From: Burkholderiales bacterium
GTDB lineage: Bacteria; Pseudomonadota; Gammaproteobacteria; Burkholderiales; Burkholderiaceae_C
DNA: 42,082 nucleotides
Assembly (NCBI GenBank): GCA_022758925.1
Contig: JAEMQF010000051.1
Coordinates: forward strand, 1 to 42,082
Reading direction: 5' to 3'
Positions 17,408 through 26,466 of the stretch are shown piece by piece. The notes beneath the pieces are model-generated. The model searched no databases. It saw only the letters and a list, made by a program, of their open reading frames with translations, and was not told the origin of the DNA. Each line of letters starts with the position of its first letter. The first letter of the stretch is position 1. Made by a program: the position numbers and the translations under genes.

Positions 17408-17429
17408 ACTTCGAGGGCGGGAGGGCAGG

Positions 17430-17792
17430 ATGATCACACCCGGCAAAACTGATATCGAGGCGACGCAGGCGCCGGTCGACACGCCAACCTTGACCAAGGC
17501 TGACCTTGCCGAGTTGCTGTTCGAGCGGCTCGGCCTGAACAAGCGCGAGTCCAAAGACATGGTCGAAGGCTTTTTCGGCATCATCCATGCCACGCTTGCG
17601 ACCGGCAAGGACGTCAAGCTCTCGGGCTTCGGAAACTTCACGATTCGTCGCAAGGCGCCGCGGCCTGGCCGCAACCCACGCACCGGTGAAGCGATCCCGA
17701 TTGCGGCGCGACAGGTCGTCACATTTCACTCCAGCTCCAAACTCAAGGCAGTCGTGCAAGGCGAGCTGCGATTGGCAGAAGAGTTCGAGTAA
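17430..17792 (+). CDS. ihfA: Integration host factor, alpha subunit
   Basis: The 120-residue HU/IHF-family protein has the segment [20 protein letters not shown], then [20 protein letters not shown] and the DNA-binding arm [20 protein letters not shown] with GEAIPI after it. The arm carries the RNPRTGE signature whose proline intercalates and bends DNA. IHF is an alpha-beta heterodimer that shapes DNA in recombination, replication and transcription. The first ~20 residues ([20 protein letters not shown]) extend beyond the E. coli protein. GGGAGGGCAGG precedes ATG 17430. Position after pheT and before a MerR gene is the standard order. Confidence 0.95.
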   Translation: MITPGKTDIEATQAPVDTPTLTKADLAELLFERLGLNKRESKDMVEGFFGIIHATLATGKDVKLSGFGNFTIRRKAPRPGRNPRTGEAIPIAARQVVTFHSSSKLKAVVQGELRLAEEFE

Positions 17793-17826
17793 AGTCTAGC
17801 TTTCTCTATGGAACTTATTGATTCTT

Positions 17827-18276
17827 ATGGAGAAGGCTCTCCCTGAAATACCGGACAAACGCTACTTCACGATCGGTGAGGTGAGCGATTTGTGCGCCGT
17901 GAAACCCTACGTCTTGCGCTACTGGGAACAGGAATTCAGCCAGCTCAAGCCGATGAAGCGGCGTGGAAATCGGCGCTACTACCAGCATCACGAAGTCCAG
18001 CTGATACGCCGTATCCGCGAGTTGCTGTATGACCAAGGCTTCACGATCAGTGGCGCCCGCAACCGGTTGCTGGATTCTGCGGTTCGAGACTCCGGCCCGG
18101 CCGAGCCTAGTACTGCGCAGCGGCGCAACGAGCGTGTCGCCGAGGCCGCATTGGCGCTGAGCCAGGCAGGTGCAAGCACCTTGTCGGTTCCCGCGCGCGC
18201 CGCCGTCAGCGGCAAGCTGACGCCGGAACAGGTGCGCGATGAACTGCTGTCGATTCGCGCCTTGCTCGGGTCTTGA
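17827..18276 (+). CDS. MerR-family transcriptional regulator
   Basis: A 149-residue protein. The N-terminal winged helix-turn-helix of the MerR family is clear: RYFTIGEVSDLCAVKPYVLR, then YWEQEFSQLKPMKRRGNRRY and IRELLYDQGFTISGARNRLL. No cysteine cluster for metal sensing is visible; the C-terminal half is alanine-rich, ending KLTPEQVRDELLSIRALLGS. A regulator of this type is regularly found directly after ihfA in proteobacteria, and its target is unknown to me. ATG 17827 is preferred over TTG at 17818, but neither has a strong Shine-Dalgarno. The stop lies in a GCTCGGG/CCCGAGC hairpin (18264-18284) just before the tRNA promoter. Confidence 0.88.
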   Translation: MEKALPEIPDKRYFTIGEVSDLCAVKPYVLRYWEQEFSQLKPMKRRGNRRYYQHHEVQLIRRIRELLYDQGFTISGARNRLLDSAVRDSGPAEPSTAQRRNERVAEAALALSQAGASTLSVPARAAVSGKLTPEQVRDELLSIRALLGS

Positions 18277-18300
18277 GCCCGAGCTTCGAAACCCAGCCCC

Positions 18301-18306
18301 TATAAT
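18301..18306 (+). promoter_or_regulatory. -10 element of the tRNA-Pro promoter
   Basis: A consensus TATAAT at 18301-18306, 12 nt upstream of the tRNA 5' end. The -35 is poor: TTGAGC at 18273 is 22 nt away. The element overlaps nothing else. Confidence 0.55.
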
Positions 18307-18316
18307 CGCGCAGGTT

Positions 18317-18395
<79 letters not shown>

Positions 18396-18404
18396 TTTGA
18401 AAGC

Positions 18405-18440
18405 AACGGGCTACGTGAGAGATCACGTGGCCCGTTTCTA
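18405..18440 (+). terminator. Terminator of tRNA-Pro
   Basis: AACGGGCTACGTG (18405-18417) pairs with CACGTGGCCCGTT (18424-18436), 13 bp with one G-U and a 6-base loop, followed by TTCT. It starts 10 nt after the tRNA CCA end. Confidence 0.8.
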
Positions 18441-18447
18441 CTAGGCG

Positions 18448-18516
18448 CCGCCAGTCTTCAACGTCGGCGTCGAGATCGGCCGGTTGATGTTCATCGCTGC
18501 AGTGCCGGCGCTCATC
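18448..18516 (+). pseudogene. Fragment of a HupE/UreJ-family gene
   Basis: In frame, about 23 codons read PPVFNVGVEIGRLMFIAAVP then ALIG. The block FNVGVEIG(Q)L is the last conserved membrane motif of HupE/UreJ_2 proteins; the intact protein at 9002-10204 has FNLGLELGQL at the same place. The frame has a TAG at 18442 just before the match, no start codon, and family similarity ends at about 18516. It therefore looks like a leftover of a deleted gene next to tRNA-Pro. Confidence 0.5.
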
Positions 18517-18602
18517 GGCAGCGCTACTGAACGCCGCAACGGGGCTCAGGCCTGCACACCCTGGTGGTGCGCCGCAGGCCCGGGCCGCCGTGGCGTCCTG
18601 GC

Positions 18603-19205
18603 TTACTTCTTTGCCGGCTCGACCGACAAGGCCAGAGCCTCGATATAAACCGCCTGGATCTGGTCGCCGACCTTGATCAACTTGAACTGGCCGGCGTCGG
18701 GCACTTTCAGTTCGACGGTCTGCTTCGGTCCTTTCAGCGTGACGATCTGGGTCTTGGCGTCGACGGCGATGACGTTGGCTGTGACCTCGGTCTGCTTGCC
18801 AACGATGCCCGCAGGGCGCTCACCGAGCGCCGAGCGTGCGGCGGCCGGGGTCTCGGTGGAACTGCGCAGTTCCTTGCCGTCCTTCTTCAGCGTCAAGCTC
18901 AGGGATTCGACGTAGCGCGCGACCACCATGTCGCCGACCTTGATCTGGTCGAAGTTGCGAACGTCGGGGCCGGCGGTCACGGTGTTCAGATTGCCATTCG
19001 GGCCCTTGAGCGTCAGTTGACGGTTCGCGGCATCGATCGCCTCGACCCTGGCCGAGATCGAGACCGCCGCAGTGATGGTGGCCTGCCCGGGTGCCGACGC
19101 CATGCTGACCGCAGCCTTGGCGGCGGGTTGGGTTTGTGTCAGGGCTGGCAGGGCGGTGCCGCCCAACAGGAGTGCGCCGACGATGATCAGGGGTTGTTGT
19201 CTCAT
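18603..19205 (-). CDS. Exported protein with two internal repeats, unknown function
   Basis: A 200-residue protein with a signal peptide (MRQQPLIIVGALLLGGTALP). Two similar units follow. Unit 1 has ARVEAIDAANRQLTLKGPNG, then IKVGDMVVARYVESLSLTLK. Unit 2 has ANVIAVDAKTQIVTLKGPKQ, then IKVGDQIQAVYIEALALSVE. Each looks like a small beta-barrel of about 65 residues, joined by a linker around residues 100-125. I do not recognise a named function; proteins of this look are often annotated as periplasmic hypotheticals. ATG at 19205 is preferred over 19229 because it directly starts the signal peptide. It is transcribed alone, away from the lipoprotein gene, and a GC-rich hairpin at 18549-18580 lies beyond its stop. 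Confidence 0.75.
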   Translation of the reverse strand: MRQQPLIIVGALLLGGTALPALTQTQPAAKAAVSMASAPGQATITAAVSISARVEAIDAANRQLTLKGPNGNLNTVTAGPDVRNFDQIKVGDMVVARYVESLSLTLKKDGKELRSSTETPAAARSALGERPAGIVGKQTEVTANVIAVDAKTQIVTLKGPKQTVELKVPDAGQFKLIKVGDQIQAVYIEALALSVEPAKK

Positions 19206-19469
19206 GGTGATTTCCGTTGTGAGTTGCATTGCAGGGTTGAAAGGGCTCGCGATTGTCCACCAAATTTCGCTGCGTGATCGCGGCGCGGCGCAAGGGGTGC
19301 CGCAGACCCAGGATCAGGACCGCCAACACCGTGACTGGATTCAAAGCGGCATGCGCAACTCACGCCGAAGGATCGGGCGTCACAGGCTCCATCACACGGG
19401 TTTGCAGGGAGCGTTCGTGGCGGCGAACGTGGTTACGATGCTGCGCTGAACCACTCGCGGCGCAAGGTG

Positions 19470-20576
19470 ATGAATTGCACTCGAATTGCTGGCTGCGCAC
19501 GGGCCGCGACCTTGACTCTCGCGGCAGCCATTGTCGTGGTGCTGACAGCTTGCGCGGGCTCGCCGCTGCAGCCGTTCACGACCGACACGCCGCCGCTCGT
19601 GCTCGTGCCGGCCGCGCTGGCCGGCGTGCAGGACAAGCGCGGGCGGTTCCGCGAGATCTACTGCGCGGTGCTGCAAGCACGTGCCGGCGAGGTGCCCGAC
19701 CACCGCCCGTGCGACGACGCACTGACGCGCCTCGGCACGGAGCCGGCGGGGACGGGTAAGCCGGTGCCTCTCGGTGCGTCGAGTCGCCGGCTTGTCGCAG
19801 CGGTGGTGCCGGGGATCGGCTTCGACTGCTTCGCACAGTGGCTGCAGCCCCCCGGGACGGTTGCGGCGCACGTGCGCAAATTCGGCTACGAACAGCAGTT
19901 GATGAAGGTCGACGCGCTGTCGAGCTCCGCGAACAACGCGCGCCAGATCCGTGACGCGGTGATGGCAATGACCTTGGCGCCGGGGGCGCCGCGCCTGGTG
20001 CTGGTCGGCTACTCGAAGGGCGCACCCGATGTGTTGGAGGCGATTGTCAACCACCCGGAAATCCGACCTCGGGTGGCCGCGGTCGTGAGCATGGCTGGCG
20101 CGGTGGGCGGTTCAGCACTGGCGAACGACGCGCAGCAATACCAGGCGGACCTGCTGCGCCACTTTCCGGGTGCGACCTGCGAATCCGGGGATGGCGGCGC
20201 GGTGGCCAGCCTGCGCCCCGGCGTACGCAGGGCTTGGCTGGCGCAGAACCCGCTGCCGAGCGGCGTTCCGACCTACTCGGTCGTGACCTTGCCACAGCCC
20301 GAGCGCATTTCGTCAATCTTGCGCGGCACCAACCAAGACCTGAACATGATCGACGGGCGCAACGACAGCCAGGTGATCTTCTACGACCAGGTCATTCCGG
20401 GATCGAGCCTGGTCGGTTACATCAACGCGGATCACTGGGCGATCGCGGTGCCGATCGCACGCGCGCATGACAAGATCGGCACGCTCTTCGTCACCGAGAA
20501 TGCCTATCCGCGCGAAGCCTTGCTCGAAGCGGTGTTGCGCTTCGTCGAAGAGGACCTCGCCGCAAGAGGGAAATAG
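19470..20576 (+). CDS. Lipoprotein with alpha/beta-hydrolase nucleophile motif
   Basis: The 368-residue product begins with a lipoprotein signal peptide ending in LTAC (Cys around residue 28), so it is probably anchored to a membrane on the periplasmic side. Residues LVLVGYSKGAPDVLEAI contain GYSKG, the GxSxG nucleophile elbow of alpha/beta hydrolases with Ser182. ADHWAIAVP near residue 331 has a histidine placed where the catalytic His would be. The segment VPGIGFDCFAQWLQPPGT resembles the oxyanion region. The likely activity is an esterase or lipase of unknown substrate. ATG at 19470 is chosen; GTG at 19467 would add one residue. Its stop is 98 nt before the phospholipase C-like gene on the same strand, so the two may work together at the envelope. 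Confidence 0.72.
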   Translation: MNCTRIAGCARAATLTLAAAIVVVLTACAGSPLQPFTTDTPPLVLVPAALAGVQDKRGRFREIYCAVLQARAGEVPDHRPCDDALTRLGTEPAGTGKPVPLGASSRRLVAAVVPGIGFDCFAQWLQPPGTVAAHVRKFGYEQQLMKVDALSSSANNARQIRDAVMAMTLAPGAPRLVLVGYSKGAPDVLEAIVNHPEIRPRVAAVVSMAGAVGGSALANDAQQYQADLLRHFPGATCESGDGGAVASLRPGVRRAWLAQNPLPSGVPTYSVVTLPQPERISSILRGTNQDLNMIDGRNDSQVIFYDQVIPGSSLVGYINADHWAIAVPIARAHDKIGTLFVTENAYPREALLEAVLRFVEEDLAARGK

Positions 20577-20674
20577 CGGGCGCAACCGACGATTGCTGTT
20601 TCGCCTCCAGACCGCATCGGCGCTGCTGTCAGCGGCGCCGAATTTCACCGTCGTTCACGATCCAGACCTGCTCA

Positions 20675-22660
20675 ATGATGAAGTTGCATCGACTCACGCT
20701 TCTTGCCGCAGTGCTGGCCGGCGTGGCTGGCCCCGCCCTTGCGTGGGTCTATCCCGAACACCGCGATATCGCGTTGCTGGCCGTCGAGAAGCTCGACCCC
20801 GAACGCAAGCCGCTGTTCGAGCGCCTCTGGCGCGAAGCACGCGTCGGCCACGAACAGCGCCTGTGCGAACACGCTGCTGACACCCAGCAGGGGCTCGCCC
20901 CGGCCTGCCTCGACTGGGCGGCGTTGCCTGCGATCGCCGGAGACCATTCGTGCTCGAGCAAGAACATGCTCGACAACGCACTCAAGACCGATTGGATTCT
21001 GGTGGTCGCCGATGTCGCAGCGCAACTTAAGCTCGACCTCGCGCGCGTCGCGGTCACGGCCCGGCCCGAAATAAATGTCCGCAGCCAGGACCTGTTGGGC
21101 GATGTCCAGCGCCTCGTCGAGGACGAAGCTTTGCGCGCTGAACGCGTGAACGCGCTGCGCACGTCAGACACCCGGTTGCAGAATGCCGACGCCGAGTACG
21201 CGACTCGCGCCGGCTCCAACAACGCGCACTTCCTGCTGCCCCGGCCACGCACCGAGATCACGCCTCGGGATTACGCCGAGTTGGCGCTCGGCCCCGGCGC
21301 CGAGATCAACGCGATCGGCGTCTACGCCTGGTTTCACTTGAGCGCCTTGCAGAAGGCCACGCGGCTCGCCGCCGAGCAACTCGCCCCAGCGGAGCGGCAG
21401 GCGCTTGCGCGGGCGATGCTGGCCGACGAGGCGTTTGCAGTGCACTTCCTGGAGGACGTCTTCGCCTCGGGCCATGTCGCCGGCGCCTGGGGTGACGTGT
21501 CGCAGCGCAAGGGCACACATGACTACTACAACGCGGCCGGGCTGGAGGTGTTCACCTGGAAGGGCGGCAGCGCATCGATGGTGTTGATGGGGGATGCCCA
21601 CATCCGGCCGCAGGACGCGGAGCGTGCGGCGATCGCGGTGCGTGTCGGCCTGGAGCAATTGATCGACCATGCGGCCGGTCGCCATCGCCCTGCGCTGGTC
21701 GCGCACACCCCAGCAGCGCCAAGCGAACCCGACGCGCTGGACGTGTGCAAGACCAACGTGTTCGCGCGGCGCGAAGCGGGCTTGCGTGCGACGCCGCAGG
21801 CATTTGCGCAGCTTCCCGAGGTGCTCGGCCCGACGCCCGTGCCGGGTCTCGGCCCGGGGCTGGGGTCGCTGCCTCGCTTTCGCGCAGAGGTCGGGCCGTT
21901 CATTGGCTTCGTCGGCTCGGCGGACATCCGCAGGGTCGATGGCGGTTACGACCCTTCGGTCACGTCCAGCGGGTGGGTCGGCGGCGCCGACCTGTCGCTG
22001 CGTGCAGGCCTGGGCTTGGACGGCGTGATCGGAGAGTCGGGCGACGGTCTGGTGTTCGGGTCGGTCGGGCTGCGCGGCGATTCCCGATCTTCCAACACGC
22101 TCCAGGTGTCGTCACCGGCGCTGGAGGCGGTCGGCGGCGCCTCCGCGATCCGATCGCGGTTCGGCATTTCGACCCGGCTGCGCATGCCGTTCTATGTCAT
22201 TCCGGGTGACCTGATCTTGGCGTCGCCGCTCTACCTCGTCTCTCCCGAGACCTATACCAACATGGCGGTCACGGCCGCCAATGGCGGCCTGATTCCATGG
22301 CAGCAAGGATGGGCGACGCGCTTCGGGCGCTTCCAGTTCGTGCTCGGGCGCGAGCTCGGTGCCACCTTCTACGGCTACGGTATGGAGAACACCACCATCG
22401 TGCCTGGCGCCACGCCGGGCGCCGAGGCCCGGGTTGTCGACTTCAAGGCGATCCATTTCGACCTGCCGATTGTGGAATACCGGCCCTACCGCGCGTTCGA
22501 CAACAGGCAGAGCTCGGCAATTCTGATCCAGCTCTTTGCCGGCGCCGACGTGCCCAAGAGCACAACCGTGACCTGGCCGCCGGGGGCTCCCGGGGTCAAG
22601 CTCGAGACGATTTATACGTTCGGGGTACGGATGATCTTTGACTGGCGCAGCTACTTCTGA
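20675..22660 (+). CDS. Exported zinc phospholipase C / S1-P1 nuclease-like protein with C-terminal barrel-like domain
   Basis: 661 residues. The signal peptide ends ALA and the mature chain begins WVYPEH. An N-terminal tryptophan (Trp24) whose backbone binds zinc, with a histidine five residues on, is the mark of zinc-dependent phospholipase C and P1-type nucleases. HFLEDVFASGH gives the HxxxD...H spacing of the same metal site; further histidines lie in AGDHS, NNAHFLLPR and GTHDYYN. In the last, Asn stands where family members usually have Asp or Glu. The C-terminal ~280 residues alternate polar and hydrophobic and end in Phe (DWRSYF), suggesting an outer-membrane barrel. A second ATG at 20678 is equally possible. 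The gene overlaps the convergent AsmA gene by 10 nt. Confidence 0.72.
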   Translation: MMKLHRLTLLAAVLAGVAGPALAWVYPEHRDIALLAVEKLDPERKPLFERLWREARVGHEQRLCEHAADTQQGLAPACLDWAALPAIAGDHSCSSKNMLDNALKTDWILVVADVAAQLKLDLARVAVTARPEINVRSQDLLGDVQRLVEDEALRAERVNALRTSDTRLQNADAEYATRAGSNNAHFLLPRPRTEITPRDYAELALGPGAEINAIGVYAWFHLSALQKATRLAAEQLAPAERQALARAMLADEAFAVHFLEDVFASGHVAGAWGDVSQRKGTHDYYNAAGLEVFTWKGGSASMVLMGDAHIRPQDAERAAIAVRVGLEQLIDHAAGRHRPALVAHTPAAPSEPDALDVCKTNVFARREAGLRATPQAFAQLPEVLGPTPVPGLGPGLGSLPRFRAEVGPFIGFVGSADIRRVDGGYDPSVTSSGWVGGADLSLRAGLGLDGVIGESGDGLVFGSVGLRGDSRSSNTLQVSSPALEAVGGASAIRSRFGISTRLRMPFYVIPGDLILASPLYLVSPETYTNMAVTAANGGLIPWQQGWATRFGRFQFVLGRELGATFYGYGMENTTIVPGATPGAEARVVDFKAIHFDLPIVEYRPYRAFDNRQSSAILIQLFAGADVPKSTTVTWPPGAPGVKLETIYTFGVRMIFDWRSYF

Positions 22661-25600
22661 GTGCCGAGCGCCGTCGCGCAAGGATTCGGATCGGACCGCG
22701 CCTTCTTCAGCACGACATCGGCGAGCCATACCGGGGCCGCGACCACGGCAACTCCGGCGTTCACGGCCAACTTCGCGGCGCCGGCAGCATCGACCCCCAG
22801 CGTCGGGGCGCCCAGCGTGCCGCCGACGCGCACGATCCCTGCAATCGAAGCCGAGCCGACCCCGAGGCCACCCTTCACGACGGGCGTCATGGCAACGTCG
22901 ATGGCCTCGGTGCGCAGGTTCACGCTGCCGTTCAACACCAGGTTGTACTTGGTGGTCTCGGCGGCGATGCCTTGGTCGGACGTGAGCACTCCATTCTTGA
23001 TCGGCACGCGCGCGGCGACACATTCGAAGTCGGTGTCGGGATCGGTCTTCTGGAACGGGTTCGCCAAGCCGATCGCGCCCGCGACGATCCCGCGGTCGAG
23101 GTTGATCGCGACATTGCGCAGATGCAGCGGGCCGACCTGCACGCGCGCTTCGCCCTGGAGCGAGCCGAGCAGCGCTTGCAGGGTCTTGCCGCGCGCTTGA
23201 AGCTGCAACGCCAGCTCGGTGCGGCCGCCCGTCAGTACTCCCGGGCGCCCGAAGCGCTTGAACATCTCCTCGAGCTCGAAGCCTTTGGCTTCGACTCGAA
23301 GATCCCACGCCGCCTGAGCTGCGTCAACCATTGCCGAAACGCTCAGCATCTGGCCCGCCGCGCCGCCAAGCTGAACCGGCTCGGCCTTCAGGCGGCCGTC
23401 GTCAATCAGCACGCGAGCGAGCAGGGGGGCGAACGCAGCGCCGTCGCCGAGCTTGACGCCGTCGATGCGCAACTCGACGTCGGCGTCGATGGCGCGCAGG
23501 GCGTCAACGGGCAATTCCAGGTCGAAAATCGCGCGCCTGCCAGCCACAGGTGGTACTGTGCTGCCGTCGGCGGCGGCGGGCTGCACGAGTGCCGAGCCAT
23601 CGAGCAACGCAGAATGCAATTTCGTGCTGACCTTGAACCGCTTTGCGCCCCGCGTCAGCGCAAGGTCGCCAGCCAGCGTCGTGGCCGCGCCGACGATCTT
23701 CAGTCCGGACAGCGCATAGCCTTCGGCCACGTCAGTGAGCTTTGCGCTCGCCGTGAATGCAGGCAATTCGCGCAAGTTCAGGCCGGTGAACGCCGCCAGG
23801 CCCGCGCCGCGCTTGACCTCGGCATTCAGCATGAGATCGAGCGCTGCGGGTTTGAGCGGGTCGCCGATCCTGCCGTCCATGGTCAGGCTCGCGCCGTCCA
23901 GCGCGGCGCTGAACTGCTTCAACTCAAGTGCTCCTGCCGTGAGCCGCGCCACGCCACTGACCGGGCCGAGAGCACGCCGGTCGGGTAGCACCAAACGATC
24001 GAAACTGATGTCTGCGTCGACATCGGCCGTCAATGCTGGGTTCGACGCACCGGGCTTCGATGGCGCCCGAGGCAGTTCCGAAAGGTCGACCAGCGGCGCG
24101 CTGAGCTTGACCGTTATGCGCGGACGCGGCTCGCCAGGTGCGAACAACACGCGCCCCTGCACTGACGTGCGGCCCAGCGCGAGCTTGAGATCGTCGAGCA
24201 CGTAGCCACCCTGCGCGCCGCTGACGCGTGCCGTGGCCCGCAACGCAGGCAGGCGCGGCAGGTCGGCGCCGAACAGGCGGCCGGCAGCCGCGCTGTCGTT
24301 GACCTCCGCAGTAACCGCCAGCGCCAGTCCCTGCGCGTGGAGCAGGTCGTCGATCTGGCCGGTGGCGCGAAGGCGCTGCCCGGGTCGTCCGGCGCTGGCG
24401 TCGAACGCGGTCAGGCGCAGCGCATCGAGCGAGCCCTGCAGCCGCGCCTGGCCCTGGTACGGCCCCAGTGGCGGGACAGGCTTGCCGAAGAATGCCGACA
24501 ACTCCGCCAGTTCGCTGCCTTGCAGCGCGACGTTGACGTCGATTCCGGTCAGGTTCGCCGGGTCGGCGACGCTGCCATCGAGCTTGACGTTGGCGCCACC
24601 CAGGGTGGCCTTCAGCGCGGCCGAATTCAGCCGGCCGTCTTCGAGCGTCAGCCGCCCGCTGCCCGAGCGCAGCTCACGTCCGCCGGGAAAGACGAGCCGG
24701 GCGATCTGCAGTTCGAGGTCGAAGTCGGCGAGCTTCCAGTGATCGTTCGAGCGCGGCGACGCGGCCGCGGCGGAGGGTGTGGCGGGGGGCGCGGAGGTCG
24801 GCGCGCTGGCGCCGCCGCTCGCGGGCGACCCGCGTGCGAGGTCGATCAGCGGCGATGTCAGCTTGCCGGTGACGCGCAGGCGCGGCCCGCCGCGCACCAC
24901 CTGCAGCGACGCGTTGACCGTACTCCCGGCGACTATCAGCGCGAGTTCGTCGACTTGAACCGACTGGCGCGTGCCACGCACGCGGGCGCTGGCGCGAAAC
25001 GGCGGCAAGTGCTGGCCACCTGTTGCCTTGCCGAGCCGCCACCAATCGGCCGCCGAGGCCGCCAGCTTGACGTCGATGCCGCCGGCATTGCGCAGATCTG
25101 CAACGCTCCCGCGCAGCGTGATCTGGGGTGTGCCACTGGCACCGATCGCGATGTCGATTGCGGGCAGCGAGGGCGCGGCCGGGGTGCCGGCCACGCGTGC
25201 GGCGAGGCGGTACGCGCCCAGCGCCGGCAGCGAGGTTCCGACCCAAGGGGCGAGGTCGCTGAACTGGGCTCCCTCGAAGAGGACGTCGATGCCGCTGCTT
25301 TGCCATTCGTAGCCACCGGCAGCGGAGTGTTTGCCCGAGACCTCGCCGCGTGCCGTGAGGGCCATGCGCCCGGGCGTGCCGGCGGCGACATCGATGCCGG
25401 CGAACACCGGTGCGGCCAGCGCACCGCTGAGCTGGGCCGCGCCGCGCAGCGGCCCGGCCGCGGGAACGGTCGCACCGAACAGCGCGACGACATCGGCGAT
25501 TTCCACTGCATTTGCCTTCAACGCCAGGTTGAATCCGCCGAGTTCGTGCGGTTTGTCGATGCTGCCGTGCACGCTCACGCTGGCCGCCCCGAACTTGCCT

Positions 25601-26256
25601 TCGAGATCTACCGGATACGGCGTGTTCGCGATCAGCGCCGAGAGCGGGCCGACAGTGCCGGCCATCTCGACACTCTTGCCATTGAACGTTGCGCGGGTGC
25701 TGAGCTCGACCGAATGCGCGCCCGAGGTCGCAGCGATGGCCGCCGAGTCGATCTGCAACGATGTCGCGTTGCCGGTCTTGCCGTCGCGCCAGGTGAATGC
25801 GAGCGATTGCAGCGTGAGCTTCTCGATCGCGAGGGCTTCGGGCGATGCCGGTTTGGCCGCGTCCGCCGAACCCATCACCCAGTTGCCGGTGCCAGCGGAA
25901 TCGGTTTCGAGAACAAGCGTCGCGTCGGTCAGCATGACGTGTCGGATGCGCAGCCGGCCCGACAGCAGCGCCAGCACGTCGAGCTCAGCGCTCGCCCGGT
26001 CGACCTGCGCCAGCCACGGCTGCGAACCCCAGGTTGCGTTGGCGAAGCGCACCTGCGACAACAGCAGCGCCGGCCGTGGCAAGAGCGTCACAGCGACCTC
26101 GCCGACGCTCAGTTCGCGCCCTGTCGCAGCCTTGACGGCTTCGGCGATCTTCGGCGCGAGCCAACGCGGGACCAGCAGCACGGCGGCGATCGCGATTGCC
26201 GCCAGCACCGAGACGAGCAGCACGCCCGCGGTCAGCAGCAGCCGTTTGGGTCGCAA
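22651..26256 (-). CDS. AsmA-family protein
   Basis: A 1201-residue protein with one N-terminal membrane anchor (RLLLTAGVLLVSVLAAIAIA) and a long periplasmic region of repeated beta-rich units, each holding phrases like LTGIDVNVALQGSELAELSA or GGFNLALKANAVEIADVVAL. The N-terminus after the anchor, LVPRWLAPKIAEAVKAATGR and ELSVGEVAVTLLPRPALLLS, is the AsmA opening. A C-terminal AsmA_2-type block contains LLGSLQGEARVQVGPLHLRN. Such proteins are related to bridge-like lipid carriers and act in envelope homeostasis. The start is TTG at 26256 with AAAGGAG 7-8 nt upstream; no ATG gives the anchor. The gene is isolated on its strand, with 210 nt of featureless DNA before it. Confidence 0.88.
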   Translation of the reverse strand: MRPKRLLLTAGVLLVSVLAAIAIAAVLLVPRWLAPKIAEAVKAATGRELSVGEVAVTLLPRPALLLSQVRFANATWGSQPWLAQVDRASAELDVLALLSGRLRIRHVMLTDATLVLETDSAGTGNWVMGSADAAKPASPEALAIEKLTLQSLAFTWRDGKTGNATSLQIDSAAIAATSGAHSVELSTRATFNGKSVEMAGTVGPLSALIANTPYPVDLEGKFGAASVSVHGSIDKPHELGGFNLALKANAVEIADVVALFGATVPAAGPLRGAAQLSGALAAPVFAGIDVAAGTPGRMALTARGEVSGKHSAAGGYEWQSSGIDVLFEGAQFSDLAPWVGTSLPALGAYRLAARVAGTPAAPSLPAIDIAIGASGTPQITLRGSVADLRNAGGIDVKLAASAADWWRLGKATGGQHLPPFRASARVRGTRQSVQVDELALIVAGSTVNASLQVVRGGPRLRVTGKLTSPLIDLARGSPASGGASAPTSAPPATPSAAAASPRSNDHWKLADFDLELQIARLVFPGGRELRSGSGRLTLEDGRLNSAALKATLGGANVKLDGSVADPANLTGIDVNVALQGSELAELSAFFGKPVPPLGPYQGQARLQGSLDALRLTAFDASAGRPGQRLRATGQIDDLLHAQGLALAVTAEVNDSAAAGRLFGADLPRLPALRATARVSGAQGGYVLDDLKLALGRTSVQGRVLFAPGEPRPRITVKLSAPLVDLSELPRAPSKPGASNPALTADVDADISFDRLVLPDRRALGPVSGVARLTAGALELKQFSAALDGASLTMDGRIGDPLKPAALDLMLNAEVKRGAGLAAFTGLNLRELPAFTASAKLTDVAEGYALSGLKIVGAATTLAGDLALTRGAKRFKVSTKLHSALLDGSALVQPAAADGSTVPPVAGRRAIFDLELPVDALRAIDADVELRIDGVKLGDGAAFAPLLARVLIDDGRLKAEPVQLGGAAGQMLSVSAMVDAAQAAWDLRVEAKGFELEEMFKRFGRPGVLTGGRTELALQLQARGKTLQALLGSLQGEARVQVGPLHLRNVAINLDRGIVAGAIGLANPFQKTDPDTDFECVAARVPIKNGVLTSDQGIAAETTKYNLVLNGSVNLRTEAIDVAMTPVVKGGLGVGSASIAGIVRVGGTLGAPTLGVDAAGAAKLAVNAGVAVVAAPVWLADVVLKKARSDPNPCATALGTQK

Positions 26257-26466
26257 CGATCAGCTCCTTTCAGTATCTCGTTCTCGAACCGCAGGCACTG
26301 GGAGTGTTCGCCGGGGACCGGGCCGTGAACACGGCTCACGCCATCTTAGCCGGGCAGTTGGCACGCGACGAGTGACGGTCATCAAGTCTCGCGAAGGGTG
26401 CATCGCGGATTTTCAAAGGACACAGGTTGCCTGTCGTGATGCGCTCTTTCATCGCGCGTTTTCGGT

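Noticed and set aside
24337-26328. Long plus-strand open frame (663 codons)
   Set aside because: It is the antisense of the AsmA gene; composition is Arg/Gln/Ala-rich without family motifs, as expected from high-GC shadow frames.
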